Below are positions 6,638 through 12,679 of a stretch of DNA of 12,679 nt, piece after piece. The DNA is from Candidatus Arcticimaribacter sp. (GTDB lineage: Bacteria > Bacteroidota > Bacteroidia > Flavobacteriales > Flavobacteriaceae). Position 1 is the stretch's first letter. Each line of letters begins with the position of its first letter. The translations under genes were made by a program, and so were the position numbers. The notes below the pieces were generated by a model, which was given only the letters and a program-made list of their open reading frames with translations, ran no database searches and had not been told where the DNA came from. The DNA is taken from positions 1-12,679 of the forward strand of contig WTJP01000024.1 of NCBI GenBank assembly GCA_011526275.1, in the 5' to 3' direction.

Positions 6638-7987
6638 ATGGGAAAATTCTTACTTAAACTGCCCTCCATGGGAGAGAGCGTGACCGAAGCCACCTTGACC
6701 GCTTGGTTAAAAGAAGAGGGGGATACTATTTCCGCCGATGATGCCGTGGTTGAAGTCGCTACAGATAAAGTCGATTCGGACGTGCCTTGTGAAGTTTCAG
6801 GAACCTTAGTCGAAAAACGCTTTTCCGTCAACGATGTCATTCAAGTTGGGGAAGTCATTGCTGTGATCGAGTCCGACGAAGTGGGAGAGGAAGCTGTAGA
6901 AGAAGAGATGCCTGTAGTCGAGCCAGAAGTATCTGCCCATCCTGCTCCCGAGGAACAAGAAATTCCTCAGGAAATAATGGAGATTGTAGAAGCGCCTATT
7001 TCCCCGGTGGAAGTACCCAATGTACCTCAAGAAACCACTGCACGCTATTATTCTCCCCTAGTAAAAAACATTGCTAAGGCAGAAGGGATTTCAACCCAAG
7101 AACTAGAACAAATTCAAGGTACTGGAGAGCAGCAACGCGTGACCAAGAAAGATATCTTAGCCTATGTTGCCCAAAGAAAAAGTGGCGGAACACCCCCAGC
7201 TACTCCTAAAGCAGCTCCAGCGGCTGCCCCAGCCCCGCCGTCTCCAAAACCGGTTCAAGCTGCGCCAATAGTCAGTGGGGAAGATCAAATCATTGAGATG
7301 AGCCGAATGGGGAAACTCATTTCTGAACACATGACCCACAGCAAGAACACCTCGGTTCATGTACAGTCTTTTATCGAAGCCGATGTAACCAATTTGTGGG
7401 ACTGGCGCGAAAAGATAAAACACTCCTTTTTTCAACGGGAGGGAGAAAAACTCACCTTTACCCCCATATTCATTTCAGCGATTATTCACGCTTTAAAAGA
7501 GTTTCCGCTCTTGAATAGCGAGTTACGCGGAGATCAAATTATACAGAAACGAAACATCAATATCGGTATGGCTACGGCCTTGGGTGATGGGAACCTTATT
7601 GTTCCCGTCATTAAAAATGCCGATCATCTCAACATGGTTGGCTTGGCCAAAGCGGTAAATGATCTTTCTAACCGCGCGCGTCTCAACCAGTTGCAACCCC
7701 ACGAGGTGCAAGATGGTACCTATACCGTAACCAATATTGGGAATTTTGGTTCCATCACGGGAACCCCCATCATCAATCAACCCCAGGTAGGAATCCTCGC
7801 TTTGGGGGTAATCCGAAAAATGCCAGCGGTAATTGAAACCCCCAATGGCGATTTTGTGGGAATTCGCCGTAAAATGATTTTGTCGCACAGCTACGACCAC
7901 CGCATCATCAACGGTGCAATGGGCGGGCAATTTGCCAAAGCAGTAGCCGATTATCTCGAACAGTGGGACAGCAGTTTCACCCTTTAA
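6638..7987 (+). CDS. Dihydrolipoamide acyltransferase (E2) of a 2-oxo acid dehydrogenase complex
   Basis: 449-residue core enzyme that moves an acyl group from a lipoyl arm to CoA. Domains in order: one N-terminal lipoyl domain (about 1-78) with lipoylated K44 in EVATDKVDSDVP; an acidic linker (about 80-130); a peripheral subunit-binding domain for E1/E3 (about 136-178, YYSPLVKNIAKAEG...VTKKDIL); an Ala/Pro-rich swinging linker (184-210); and the catalytic domain (217-449). The catalytic histidine is H421 in SYDHRIINGAMGG. The usual HxxxDG reads HRIING, so the aspartate is N425 (AAC, 7910-7912). ATG 6638 is preferred to the TTG at 6632 because MGKFLLKLPSMGESV is a normal lipoyl-domain start. 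No E1 or E3 gene is in the window, so I cannot say whether the substrate is pyruvate, a branched-chain 2-oxo acid or 2-oxoglutarate; a branched-chain or pyruvate type is my guess. First gene of a four-gene operon. Confidence 0.92.
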   Translation: MGKFLLKLPSMGESVTEATLTAWLKEEGDTISADDAVVEVATDKVDSDVPCEVSGTLVEKRFSVNDVIQVGEVIAVIESDEVGEEAVEEEMPVVEPEVSAHPAPEEQEIPQEIMEIVEAPISPVEVPNVPQETTARYYSPLVKNIAKAEGISTQELEQIQGTGEQQRVTKKDILAYVAQRKSGGTPPATPKAAPAAAPAPPSPKPVQAAPIVSGEDQIIEMSRMGKLISEHMTHSKNTSVHVQSFIEADVTNLWDWREKIKHSFFQREGEKLTFTPIFISAIIHALKEFPLLNSELRGDQIIQKRNINIGMATALGDGNLIVPVIKNADHLNMVGLAKAVNDLSNRARLNQLQPHEVQDGTYTVTNIGNFGSITGTPIINQPQVGILALGVIRKMPAVIETPNGDFVGIRRKMILSHSYDHRIINGAMGGQFAKAVADYLEQWDSSFTL

Positions 7988-7997
7988 ACCTTATGCT

Positions 7998-8771
7998 ATG
8001 GGATTAGAATTACACCGCCCTTTATGCTTTTTTGATTTGGAAACCACGGGCGTTAATGTGGTCAAAGACCGCATCGTTGAAATTGCCATTTTAAAATTAC
8101 TCCCCAACGGAAACCGCGAGGGAAAAACCTGGCTGGTCAATCCGGGGATGCCCATTCCAAAAGGCGCCTCAGACGTACACGGCATTACCGACGACAAAGT
8201 AGCTGATGCCCCACAATTCAAACAACTTTCGGGGGAAATCTATGCCTACATCAAAGACTGTGATTTAGCGGGCTTCAATTCCGATCGTTTTGATATTCCC
8301 CTTTTAGCAGAAGAATTTATGCGCGCTGAAGTTGATTTTGATTTAAGCCGACATAAAACCATAGACGTGCAAACCATTTTCCACAAAATGGAGAAACGCA
8401 CTTTAGGGGCAGCCCTTAAGTTTTACTGCGATAAAGAATTGATTAATGCCCACTCGGCCATGGCCGATACTGAAGCGACCTGTGAAGTGCTTTTGGCACA
8501 GTTGGACCGCTATGAAGAACTGGAGACCAACACTGCTTTTTTAAGTGAATTTTCTTCCCATAAACGCAATGTCGATGTAGCTGGTTTTATTGTCTATAAC
8601 GAAAATGATCAACCCGCCTTCTCTTTTGGAAAACACAAAGGGAAAACCGTCGATGAGGTTCTCGAAAATGAACCCGGTTACTTTGGTTGGTTGCTCAATG
8701 CCGACTTCCCCCTCTACACCAAAAAAGTTTTAACTGCTCACCGTTTGAACAAACTCAATAGCGGAAGATAG
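7998..8771 (+). CDS. DEDDh 3'-5' exonuclease with ExoX-like C-terminal domain
   Basis: 257-residue DnaQ-fold exonuclease. The metal-binding acidic residues are D13 and E15 (FFDLETTG, motif I), D99 (GFNSDRFDIPLL, motif II) and H152/D157 (HSAMADTEAT, motif III, the DEDDh form). After the nuclease domain (about 7-172) comes a C-terminal module, about residues 193-250, containing FSFGKHKGKTVDEV and PGYFGWLLNADFP. This matches the ExoX-like C-terminal domain found in stand-alone exonucleases, not in polymerase III epsilon. A repair or clean-up exonuclease acting on DNA (or RNA) 3' ends is therefore likelier than the replicative proofreading subunit. It starts 10 bases after the E2 stop, and its TAG touches the ATG of the next gene. 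All catalytic residues are present. Confidence 0.9.
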   Translation: MGLELHRPLCFFDLETTGVNVVKDRIVEIAILKLLPNGNREGKTWLVNPGMPIPKGASDVHGITDDKVADAPQFKQLSGEIYAYIKDCDLAGFNSDRFDIPLLAEEFMRAEVDFDLSRHKTIDVQTIFHKMEKRTLGAALKFYCDKELINAHSAMADTEATCEVLLAQLDRYEELETNTAFLSEFSSHKRNVDVAGFIVYNENDQPAFSFGKHKGKTVDEVLENEPGYFGWLLNADFPLYTKKVLTAHRLNKLNSGR

Positions 8772-9383
8772 ATGAAGATCATTTGCATTGGACGGAATTA
8801 CACCGATCATATCGCTGAACTGGAAAATGAAAAACCGGAAAATCCAGTAGTGTTCTTAAAGCCCGACACGGCCATACTGCTGAAAGGGCAACCATTTTTT
8901 ATCCCAGATTTCTCTCAAGATGTTCACCACGAAGTAGAAGTCTTGGTGCGCATTAACCGTATTGGAAAACATATACAGCCCAAATTTTCGTATAAGTATT
9001 ACGACGAAATTGGCTTGGGGATCGACTTCACCGCCCGTGATCTTCAAGCACAGCTCAAAGCCAAAGGCCTGCCGTGGGAAAAAGCTAAAGGATTCGATGG
9101 GGCTGCTGTAGTGGGGAAATGGGTAGCCAAGACAGAACTCCCTCAGGTAGACGAATTGCAATTTAGTTTACGCAAAAACGGGGAAACGGTCCAAGCGGGA
9201 AATACGGCTTTAATGCTCTGGAAAATCGACGAGCTTATTGCTTATGTTTCTCAATTTTTCACCCTTAAAATTGGCGATATCATTTTTACAGGTACGCCTG
9301 CTGGTGTAGGCCCAGTTGCGATCAATGACGTTTTGGTAGGGGAATTGGAAGGGCGTGAACTCTTTAATATCAAAGTAAAATAA
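8772..9383 (+). CDS. Fumarylacetoacetate hydrolase (FAH) family protein, FAHD1-like
   Basis: 203-residue single-domain enzyme of the FAH superfamily, whose members cleave or isomerise 2-oxo acids using Mg2+ or Mn2+. The metal ligands are E54 and E56 (HHEVEVLVRI) and D85 (GLGIDFTARDLQ). The N-terminal GRNYTDHIAEL (7-17) contains H13 and E16 in the His-x-x-Glu spacing of the catalytic dyad of human FAHD1 (H30/E33). The LKPDTA loop (29-34) and FTGTPAGVGP (172-181) complete the active site. FAHD1-type proteins are known as oxaloacetate decarboxylases, acylpyruvases or oxaloacetate tautomerases, so that is the best guess, although the exact substrate cannot be read from sequence. The ATG follows the exonuclease TAG without a gap, and its TAA shares a base with the cinA ATG (TAATG), indicating translational coupling. 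Confidence 0.9.
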   Translation: MKIICIGRNYTDHIAELENEKPENPVVFLKPDTAILLKGQPFFIPDFSQDVHHEVEVLVRINRIGKHIQPKFSYKYYDEIGLGIDFTARDLQAQLKAKGLPWEKAKGFDGAAVVGKWVAKTELPQVDELQFSLRKNGETVQAGNTALMLWKIDELIAYVSQFFTLKIGDIIFTGTPAGVGPVAINDVLVGELEGRELFNIKVK

Positions 9384-10624
9384 TGTACGCGGAAATTGTT
9401 AGCATAGGAGATGAAATCCTCATTGGTCAAATTGTCAATACCAACGCAGTTTTTATTGCAAAGGAGTTGAATAAAGTGGGGATTGAAGTCAAGCAAATCA
9501 CTTCCATTTCCGACAAGAAAGAAGAAATCATCGCCTGTCTCGATGCGGCCAAGCAACGCGCACAGGTCATCATTTTAACGGGGGGCTTAGGCCCTACCAA
9601 AGACGATTTAACCAAGCACACCCTCTGTGAATATTTCGACGATGAGCTCGTTAAGAACGAAGTCGTATTGGAACGTATAGAGGAGATGTTTCGCAAATAT
9701 GTTCCTACCCCCATCAACGATGAAAACCGAAAACAAGCCTTACTCCCTGCAAAGGCGAAGGTGTTGGAGAATAAATTCGGGACTGCCTCGGGGATGTGGT
9801 TTGAAGACGAGGATCGGGTTGTGGTGTCGCTTCCGGGAGTTCCTTTTGAAATGAAGGCGCTGATTACCGATGAGGTCATTCCCGCCTTACAACAACATTA
9901 CACCCGTCCCTATATTGTTCACAAAACGGTATTGACCTATGGTTTGGGGGAGAGCGTAATCGCTGAGCGGATAGAAGCTTGGGAAAACAATTTACCCCAA
10001 GACATCAAGTTGGCCTATTTACCCAACATTGGGCGCGTGCGACTTCGCCTCTCGGGAAAAGGCCCCGATGAGCAGCTCATCAACCAGCGTATAGACGAAC
10101 AGTTGGCCACCCTTTTACCGCAAATTCAAGACATCTTTATGGGTTTTGAAGAAGAAGCTTCGGTAGAAGAACAAATCCAAAATAAATGCATCCAAAAAGG
10201 GCTTAGCCTCGCTTTGGCCGAAAGTTGCACCGGGGGAGAGATCGCTGCCCGAATAACCAAAATCCCGGGGGCATCTGCCTATTTCAAGGGGAGTGCAGTG
10301 GTTTATCACAGTGCGAGTAAAACAGCCCTATTGGGCGTAGAAGAAAGCCTTATCGCAGAAAAAGGGGTGGTGAGTGTTGAGGTGGCCGAGGCCATGGCCG
10401 CTGGGGCGCGAAAAGTCTATGGAACCGATTATGCTGTAGCGACCACAGGAAATGCAGGGCCAACCAAAGGCGACGATGCAGCCGACTTAGGCACCGTTTG
10501 TATTGCCATCGCTACACCAGAAAAAACAGTGAGCGAAGCTTTCCGCTTTGGGCGCAACCGTGAACGCGTAATACAGAAGGCGGTCAACAAAGTTTTTGAA
10601 ATGCTCTACAAAAGCATTGCATAG
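9383..10624 (+). CDS. cinA: CinA family protein (MoaB-like domain plus NMN-deamidase-type domain)
   Basis: 413 residues, the full two-domain length. The N-terminal MoaB/MogA-like domain (about 1-170; VSIGDEILIGQIVNTN at 6-21, TGGLGPTKDD at 66-75) is the part reported to have ADP-ribose pyrophosphatase activity in some homologues. The C-terminal domain (about 260-413) is the PncC type, which turns nicotinamide mononucleotide into nicotinate mononucleotide plus ammonia. It contains LALAESCTGGEIAAR (276-290) and TTGNAGPTKGDDAADLGTV (354-372). The TGNAGP form, with asparagine where many homologues have TGIAGP, looks typical of flavobacteria. The protein probably serves NAD recycling, for example of NMN from NAD-dependent DNA ligase, in the cytoplasm. 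The historic competence-induced name need not mean competence here. The start overlaps the FAH stop by one base. It is the last gene of the operon, and the next gene's promoter begins inside its 3' end. Confidence 0.95.
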   Translation: MYAEIVSIGDEILIGQIVNTNAVFIAKELNKVGIEVKQITSISDKKEEIIACLDAAKQRAQVIILTGGLGPTKDDLTKHTLCEYFDDELVKNEVVLERIEEMFRKYVPTPINDENRKQALLPAKAKVLENKFGTASGMWFEDEDRVVVSLPGVPFEMKALITDEVIPALQQHYTRPYIVHKTVLTYGLGESVIAERIEAWENNLPQDIKLAYLPNIGRVRLRLSGKGPDEQLINQRIDEQLATLLPQIQDIFMGFEEEASVEEQIQNKCIQKGLSLALAESCTGGEIAARITKIPGASAYFKGSAVVYHSASKTALLGVEESLIAEKGVVSVEVAEAMAAGARKVYGTDYAVATTGNAGPTKGDDAADLGTVCIAIATPEKTVSEAFRFGRNRERVIQKAVNKVFEMLYKSIA

Positions 10625-10646
10625 TTTCTTGATTATCTTATATTTG
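10617..10646 (+). promoter_or_regulatory. Full Bacteroidota promoter for the carbonic anhydrase gene
   Basis: TTG (10617-10619), a 19-base spacer and TATATTTG (10639-10646) fit the TTG/TAnnTTTG consensus with good spacing. The -33 half lies within the last codons of cinA. The carbonic anhydrase ATG is 11 bases downstream, so the leader would be only a few bases. Confidence 0.65.
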
Positions 10647-10657
10647 AGAAAACGACG

Positions 10658-11287
10658 ATGATGAACGCACAAACCAAAGCATCTCAAGATGCCATTTCAC
10701 CAGCCAAAGCGCTAGAATTACTACAAGAAGGCAACCAACGTTTTGTGGCCAAACAAACCGTTAACCGCGATTTAAATTTACAAGTAGAACAAACCAGTAC
10801 AGGGCAATTTCCCTTTGCTACGGTCTTGAGTTGTATCGACTCTCGTGTTCCAGCCGAATTGGTCTTTGATCAAGGGATTGGCGATATTTTTAGTGTCCGT
10901 ATTGCAGGGAACTTTGTCAACCAAGATATTTTAGGAAGCATGGAGTTCGCCTGTAAATTGGCCGGGACAAAACTGATTTTAGTCCTCGGACACACCGCCT
11001 GTGGCGCTGTAAAAGGAGCCTGCGACCACGCTGAATTAGGGAACCTCACCGGGATGTTAGAAAATATTGCGCCTGCTGTAGAAGCCATTACAGAACCGGC
11101 TGATGCCAGTCAACGCACCTCTGCCAACATTGATTTTGTCAATGCTGTTGGCGCGAAGAACGTAGCGCTAACCATCGAACGTATCCGTAAAGAAAGTCCC
11201 GTACTCGCTGAATTGGAAACCGAAGGTGCCATTCAGATTGTAGGGGGGATGTATGATATCGCCACCGGGAAAGTAAGCTTACTCTAA
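10658..11287 (+). CDS. Beta-class carbonic anhydrase
   Basis: 209-residue cytoplasmic zinc enzyme that interconverts CO2 and bicarbonate. The zinc ligands are C59 (SCIDSRVP), H112 and C115 (GHTACGAVKGA). D61 and R63 form the conserved Asp-Arg dyad that gates the active site, and RIAGN (81-85) is another family signature. There is no signal peptide. Two adjacent ATG codons (10658 and 10661) are possible starts; the first is given here. It has its own promoter and a hairpin terminator just after the stop, so it is probably monocistronic. Bicarbonate for carboxylases such as acetyl-CoA carboxylase, or pH balance, is the likely purpose. Its TAA (11285-11287) interlocks with the TAG of the convergent SRPBCC gene. 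Confidence 0.95.
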   Translation: MMNAQTKASQDAISPAKALELLQEGNQRFVAKQTVNRDLNLQVEQTSTGQFPFATVLSCIDSRVPAELVFDQGIGDIFSVRIAGNFVNQDILGSMEFACKLAGTKLILVLGHTACGAVKGACDHAELGNLTGMLENIAPAVEAITEPADASQRTSANIDFVNAVGAKNVALTIERIRKESPVLAELETEGAIQIVGGMYDIATGKVSLL

Positions 11288-11715
11288 ACTTTACTTACCG
11301 CATCAACTAAACGGGATTGAAGCACCGACTTCCATCCCGTTTTTCTATTGGTCCGTTTAAATTCTTCTATTGCTGGAAAGGGTTGGAGCAGTTTTTCTTT
11401 AAGAATTACCAAACAACCATGAGGGGTAGAGGATAGTTCAAAATGGACTTTAGCCCTACCACTGTATTCTTTATACGACTATAAAAGTACAAGACGCTCC
11501 TGAGGCAAGGCCTCTACTACTTCCCAACAGTGGGTGAATGTTTTCCCATTGTAGTCAAAGGCAAATGAAGTACTAAAGCCCAAGCTAGGGGAGAAGTCCT
11601 CTAATTCTTTAAAAAACCACTGCTGTAAATAATGGAGTTGGGTGAGGTGCTCCCAAATGACTTGAGGCGACACTGCAAAAGTTTGTTCCAAATGAATGGG
11701 GTTGAGGTTGTTCAT
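11284..11715 (-). pseudogene. SRPBCC/AHSA1-like protein gene with an in-frame amber stop
   Basis: Read from the ATG at 11715, the first 78 residues (MNNLNPIHLEQTFAVSPQVIWEHL..., then QWFFKELEDFSP and HCWEVVEALPQERLVLL) look like the N-terminal half of an AHSA1/START-like SRPBCC protein, a small ligand-binding barrel. A TAG at 11481-11479 then stops the frame. The same frame continues open for 64 more codons (SYKEYSGRAKVHFELS... to KRTNRKTGWKSVLQSRLV) and ends in TAG at 11286-11284, giving 143 codons in all, a normal family length. The stop sits where relatives have the tryptophan of the SW-x-Y motif, so one base change (TGG to TAG, base 11480) explains it. No frameshift is present and the downstream part looks intact, so the mutation is recent, a sequencing error, or an amber codon that is sometimes read through. 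It is the third gene of a minus-strand set, 35 bp after the GNAT gene. Confidence 0.85.
11309..11346 (+). terminator. Rho-independent terminator after the carbonic anhydrase gene
   Basis: AAACGGGAT (11309-11317) pairs with ATCCCGTTT (11334-11342). After a single T/C mismatch, the inner GAAG (11319-11322) pairs with CTTC (11329-11332) around the loop CACCGA. The run TTTTT (11340-11344) follows, as in a classic intrinsic terminator. The hairpin lies 21 bases after the carbonic anhydrase stop. It is also inside the coding frame of the convergent SRPBCC gene, near that protein's C-terminus. Confidence 0.88.
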
Positions 11716-11723
11716 GATTTGAG

Positions 11724-11743
11724 TTTTTGTGAAGGTACAAAAA
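11724..11743. repeat. 7-bp inverted repeat between the GNAT and SRPBCC genes
   Basis: TTTTTGT and ACAAAAA form a perfect inverted repeat with a 6-base spacer, occupying most of the 35-bp gap. It could be a weak hairpin or protein site; on the minus strand TACCTTCA, two bases off TAnnTTTG, overlaps it. The low complexity of the arms makes chance plausible. Confidence 0.3.
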
Positions 11744-11750
11744 CGCTAGC

Positions 11751-12266
11751 TTACAGTTGTATCTCAAACAGGCAAGCGGGGGCATTCTGGTAATGTGCGG
11801 GGAGACTAGCTGTGTTTTTTAGCGGAAATATGCCCAGAAAATCAAAGCCCATTTCTTGGTAGTAGGCAATCAAGCGGGTGTTTTCTCCTAGGGTGTCTAG
11901 GCGGACAAATTTTTTCTTTTGCTTTTCTGCATACACCTTGGCCCATTGCACTAGGTGTTTTACCAAAGCGCGTCCGCGAAATTGCGGCGCAGTAGCAATA
12001 CGGTGGATATAGAGGGCAGGGTCGCGGTCCCGTTCTTCCCAAATTTGTGGATCCTGAAATGCAATGACCCAAACACAAGCAATTGCTCCATCGATAAGGA
12101 GTTTAAACTGCCGACCTTCAGCTACTTCATTTTCCACCAAGGCTGGATCAAAATCGGGCCAAACCACCACGGTCTTTTTGCTGCGTTGAAAATTTGCTGC
12201 CGCTTGGTAGAGGTTAAAAATTTCAGTTATATCGCTTGGCTCACTTTGTGCAATTGAGGTGTGCAT
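11751..12266 (-). CDS. GNAT family N-acetyltransferase
   Basis: 171-residue acetyltransferase with the GNAT fold, moving an acetyl group from acetyl-CoA to an unknown amine. Motif A is clear: the strand YIHRIATAPQ (86-95), the pyrophosphate-binding QFRGRA (95-100, the Q/R-x-x-G-x-G/A pattern), then the helix ALVKHLVQWAK. Motif B is also visible: RLDTLGENTRLIAYYQEMGFDFLG (122-145), with the usual N...Y...GF arrangement. The N-terminal helices (SDITEIFNLYQAAANF) are normal for the superfamily. The substrate could be a small molecule or a protein terminus and cannot be told from sequence. The ATG is read from 12266, only 5 bases after the stop of the upstream metallopeptidase-like gene, so the two are an operon. 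Confidence 0.9.
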   Translation of the reverse strand: MHTSIAQSEPSDITEIFNLYQAAANFQRSKKTVVVWPDFDPALVENEVAEGRQFKLLIDGAIACVWVIAFQDPQIWEERDRDPALYIHRIATAPQFRGRALVKHLVQWAKVYAEKQKKKFVRLDTLGENTRLIAYYQEMGFDFLGIFPLKNTASLPAHYQNAPACLFEIQL

Positions 12267-12271
12267 GATCC

Positions 12272-12679
12272 TTAGTCTGTCTCACAATTAAAGTAACGAA
12301 TTCCTTCCCAACGGCGGGCGAAGAAATCGTTTTTATCGTCGATAAATTCTTCAATGGTGGTATCTCCTGGAGGAATGGAACGCCACATGATGGGTAAATT
12401 GGCCGTACTCACATTGCAAATCTCGTTGGATTCACAGGGATGGCGGTATTTATAGCGTGCATGCCCCGCTTCATGGTAGAAGGTATAGAGGCGTTGCACG
12501 ATGGTGAAGTCTTCCCAAAACGATTGGATGATCTCAAAACGGATATCCGATTCGTCGCAAATGGTGTAGGCCCGTCCAGCGTGTTCGGCAGTAACCCCAG
12601 AAGCGAAGTCGGGTTCGGTGCCGTAAAACACAAAAATATTGCGGTCTAAACCCGGATCTACTTTTCCAGAGCGAATGGC
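12272..12679 (-). CDS. Putative HExxH zinc metallopeptidase-like protein, 3' part only
   Basis: Only the last 135 residues are in the window; the frame is open to the right edge. A GTG at 12631 is a possible start, but codons before it (AIRSGKVDPGLDRNIF...) look coding, so the gene almost certainly begins outside. The key motif is FYHEAGHARYKYRH: HEAGH is a zinc-peptidase HExxH, and a third histidine follows six residues later (HExxHx6H, bases 12475-12440). Metzincins use five residues there. A later NLPIM could be a Met-turn-like segment. I recall similar HELGH...H...IM proteins, often lipoproteins, in Bacteroidota, but I cannot name the family with certainty. Four cysteines (CD, PCESNEIC, NC) might form disulfides, which would suit an exported protein; the signal peptide, if any, is out of view. 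It is probably the first of the visible minus-strand operon genes, and the GNAT gene follows after 5 bases. Confidence 0.65.
   Translation of the reverse strand, partial: AIRSGKVDPGLDRNIFVFYGTEPDFASGVTAEHAGRAYTICDESDIRFEIIQSFWEDFTIVQRLYTFYHEAGHARYKYRHPCESNEICNVSTANLPIMWRSIPPGDTTIEEFIDDKNDFFARRWEGIRYFNCETD

Noticed and set aside
6472..6840. 122-codon minus-strand frame spanning the end of recR and the start of the E2 gene
   Set aside because: Crosses the promoter and two secure genes on the other strand; the composition is that of a shadow frame.
7523..7930. 135-codon minus-strand frame within the E2 gene
   Set aside because: Shadow of the catalytic domain coding strand; no family resemblance and no start context.
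9427..9879. 150-codon open frame on the minus strand within cinA
   Set aside because: Long but antisense to a well-conserved gene; the serine-rich product has no domain and no promoter is apparent.
9383..10624. Natural-competence locus suggested by the cinA name
   Set aside because: No com genes, recA or uptake genes are adjacent; the C-terminal domain points to NMN deamidation in NAD recycling.
12409..12649. Small open frames on both strands overlapping the metallopeptidase-like gene
   Set aside because: They conflict with the frame that holds HEAGH and stays open to the window edge.
1..12679. Mobile element, prophage, defence island or CRISPR array
   Set aside because: No transposase, integrase, phage protein, terminal inverted repeats or spaced direct repeats were seen; the gene content is housekeeping and composition is fairly even.

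Overview
The window looks like a chromosomal segment of a member of the Bacteroidota, most likely a marine or aquatic Flavobacteriales species. Several upstream regions carry the Bacteroidota -7 promoter element TAnnTTTG, and clear Shine-Dalgarno sequences are absent. The protein variants (HtpG, the TetR-like/UbiB pair, the SSS symporter, RecR, CinA) read as flavobacterial. Gene packing is tight, base composition is moderate, and I see no insertion sequence, integrase, CRISPR array, tRNA or rRNA. Genus cannot be decided from the sequence alone.

Layout. (1) 1-941, minus strand: 5' part of htpG, running off the left edge. (2) 942-1097: divergent regulatory gap with repeated TGTCA-type half-sites facing htpG and a TAnnTTTG promoter facing right. 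(3) 1098-3059, plus: a TetR-fold protein and a UbiB/ADCK-type kinase-like protein, in the same frame and separated by one TAA followed directly by a TTG start. (4) 3111-4475, plus: a FabH-type ketoacyl synthase with its own promoter, then an abutting CoA-binding protein. (5) 4452-5912, minus: a Na+/solute symporter whose 3' end overlaps the CoA-binding gene by 24 bp. (6) 5967-6584, plus: recR. (7) 6638-10624, plus: a tight four-gene operon of an acyltransferase E2, an ExoX-like DEDDh exonuclease, a FAHD1-like FAH-family enzyme and cinA. (8) 10658-11287, plus: beta-carbonic anhydrase with a good promoter and a strong hairpin terminator. (9) 11284-12679, minus: an apparent operon of a truncated HExxH metallopeptidase-like protein, a GNAT acetyltransferase and an SRPBCC/AHSA1-like gene interrupted by one in-frame amber codon.

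How they work together. Most of this is housekeeping: protein folding (HtpG), fatty-acid or acyl-chain initiation (FabH-like), recombination repair (RecR), central carbon metabolism (E2), metabolite repair or salvage (FAH-family enzyme, CinA) and CO2/bicarbonate balance (carbonic anhydrase). The strongest candidate for something not well described is the TetR-fold/UbiB pair. It recalls the mitochondrial COQ9 (TetR fold) and COQ8 (UbiB kinase-like) partners, in an organism group that normally makes menaquinone. The other notable items are the amber-interrupted SRPBCC gene, whose stop codon interlocks with that of the carbonic anhydrase gene, and an Asp-to-Asn change in the catalytic motif of the E2 enzyme. 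I found no defence system or other clearly novel multi-gene system.
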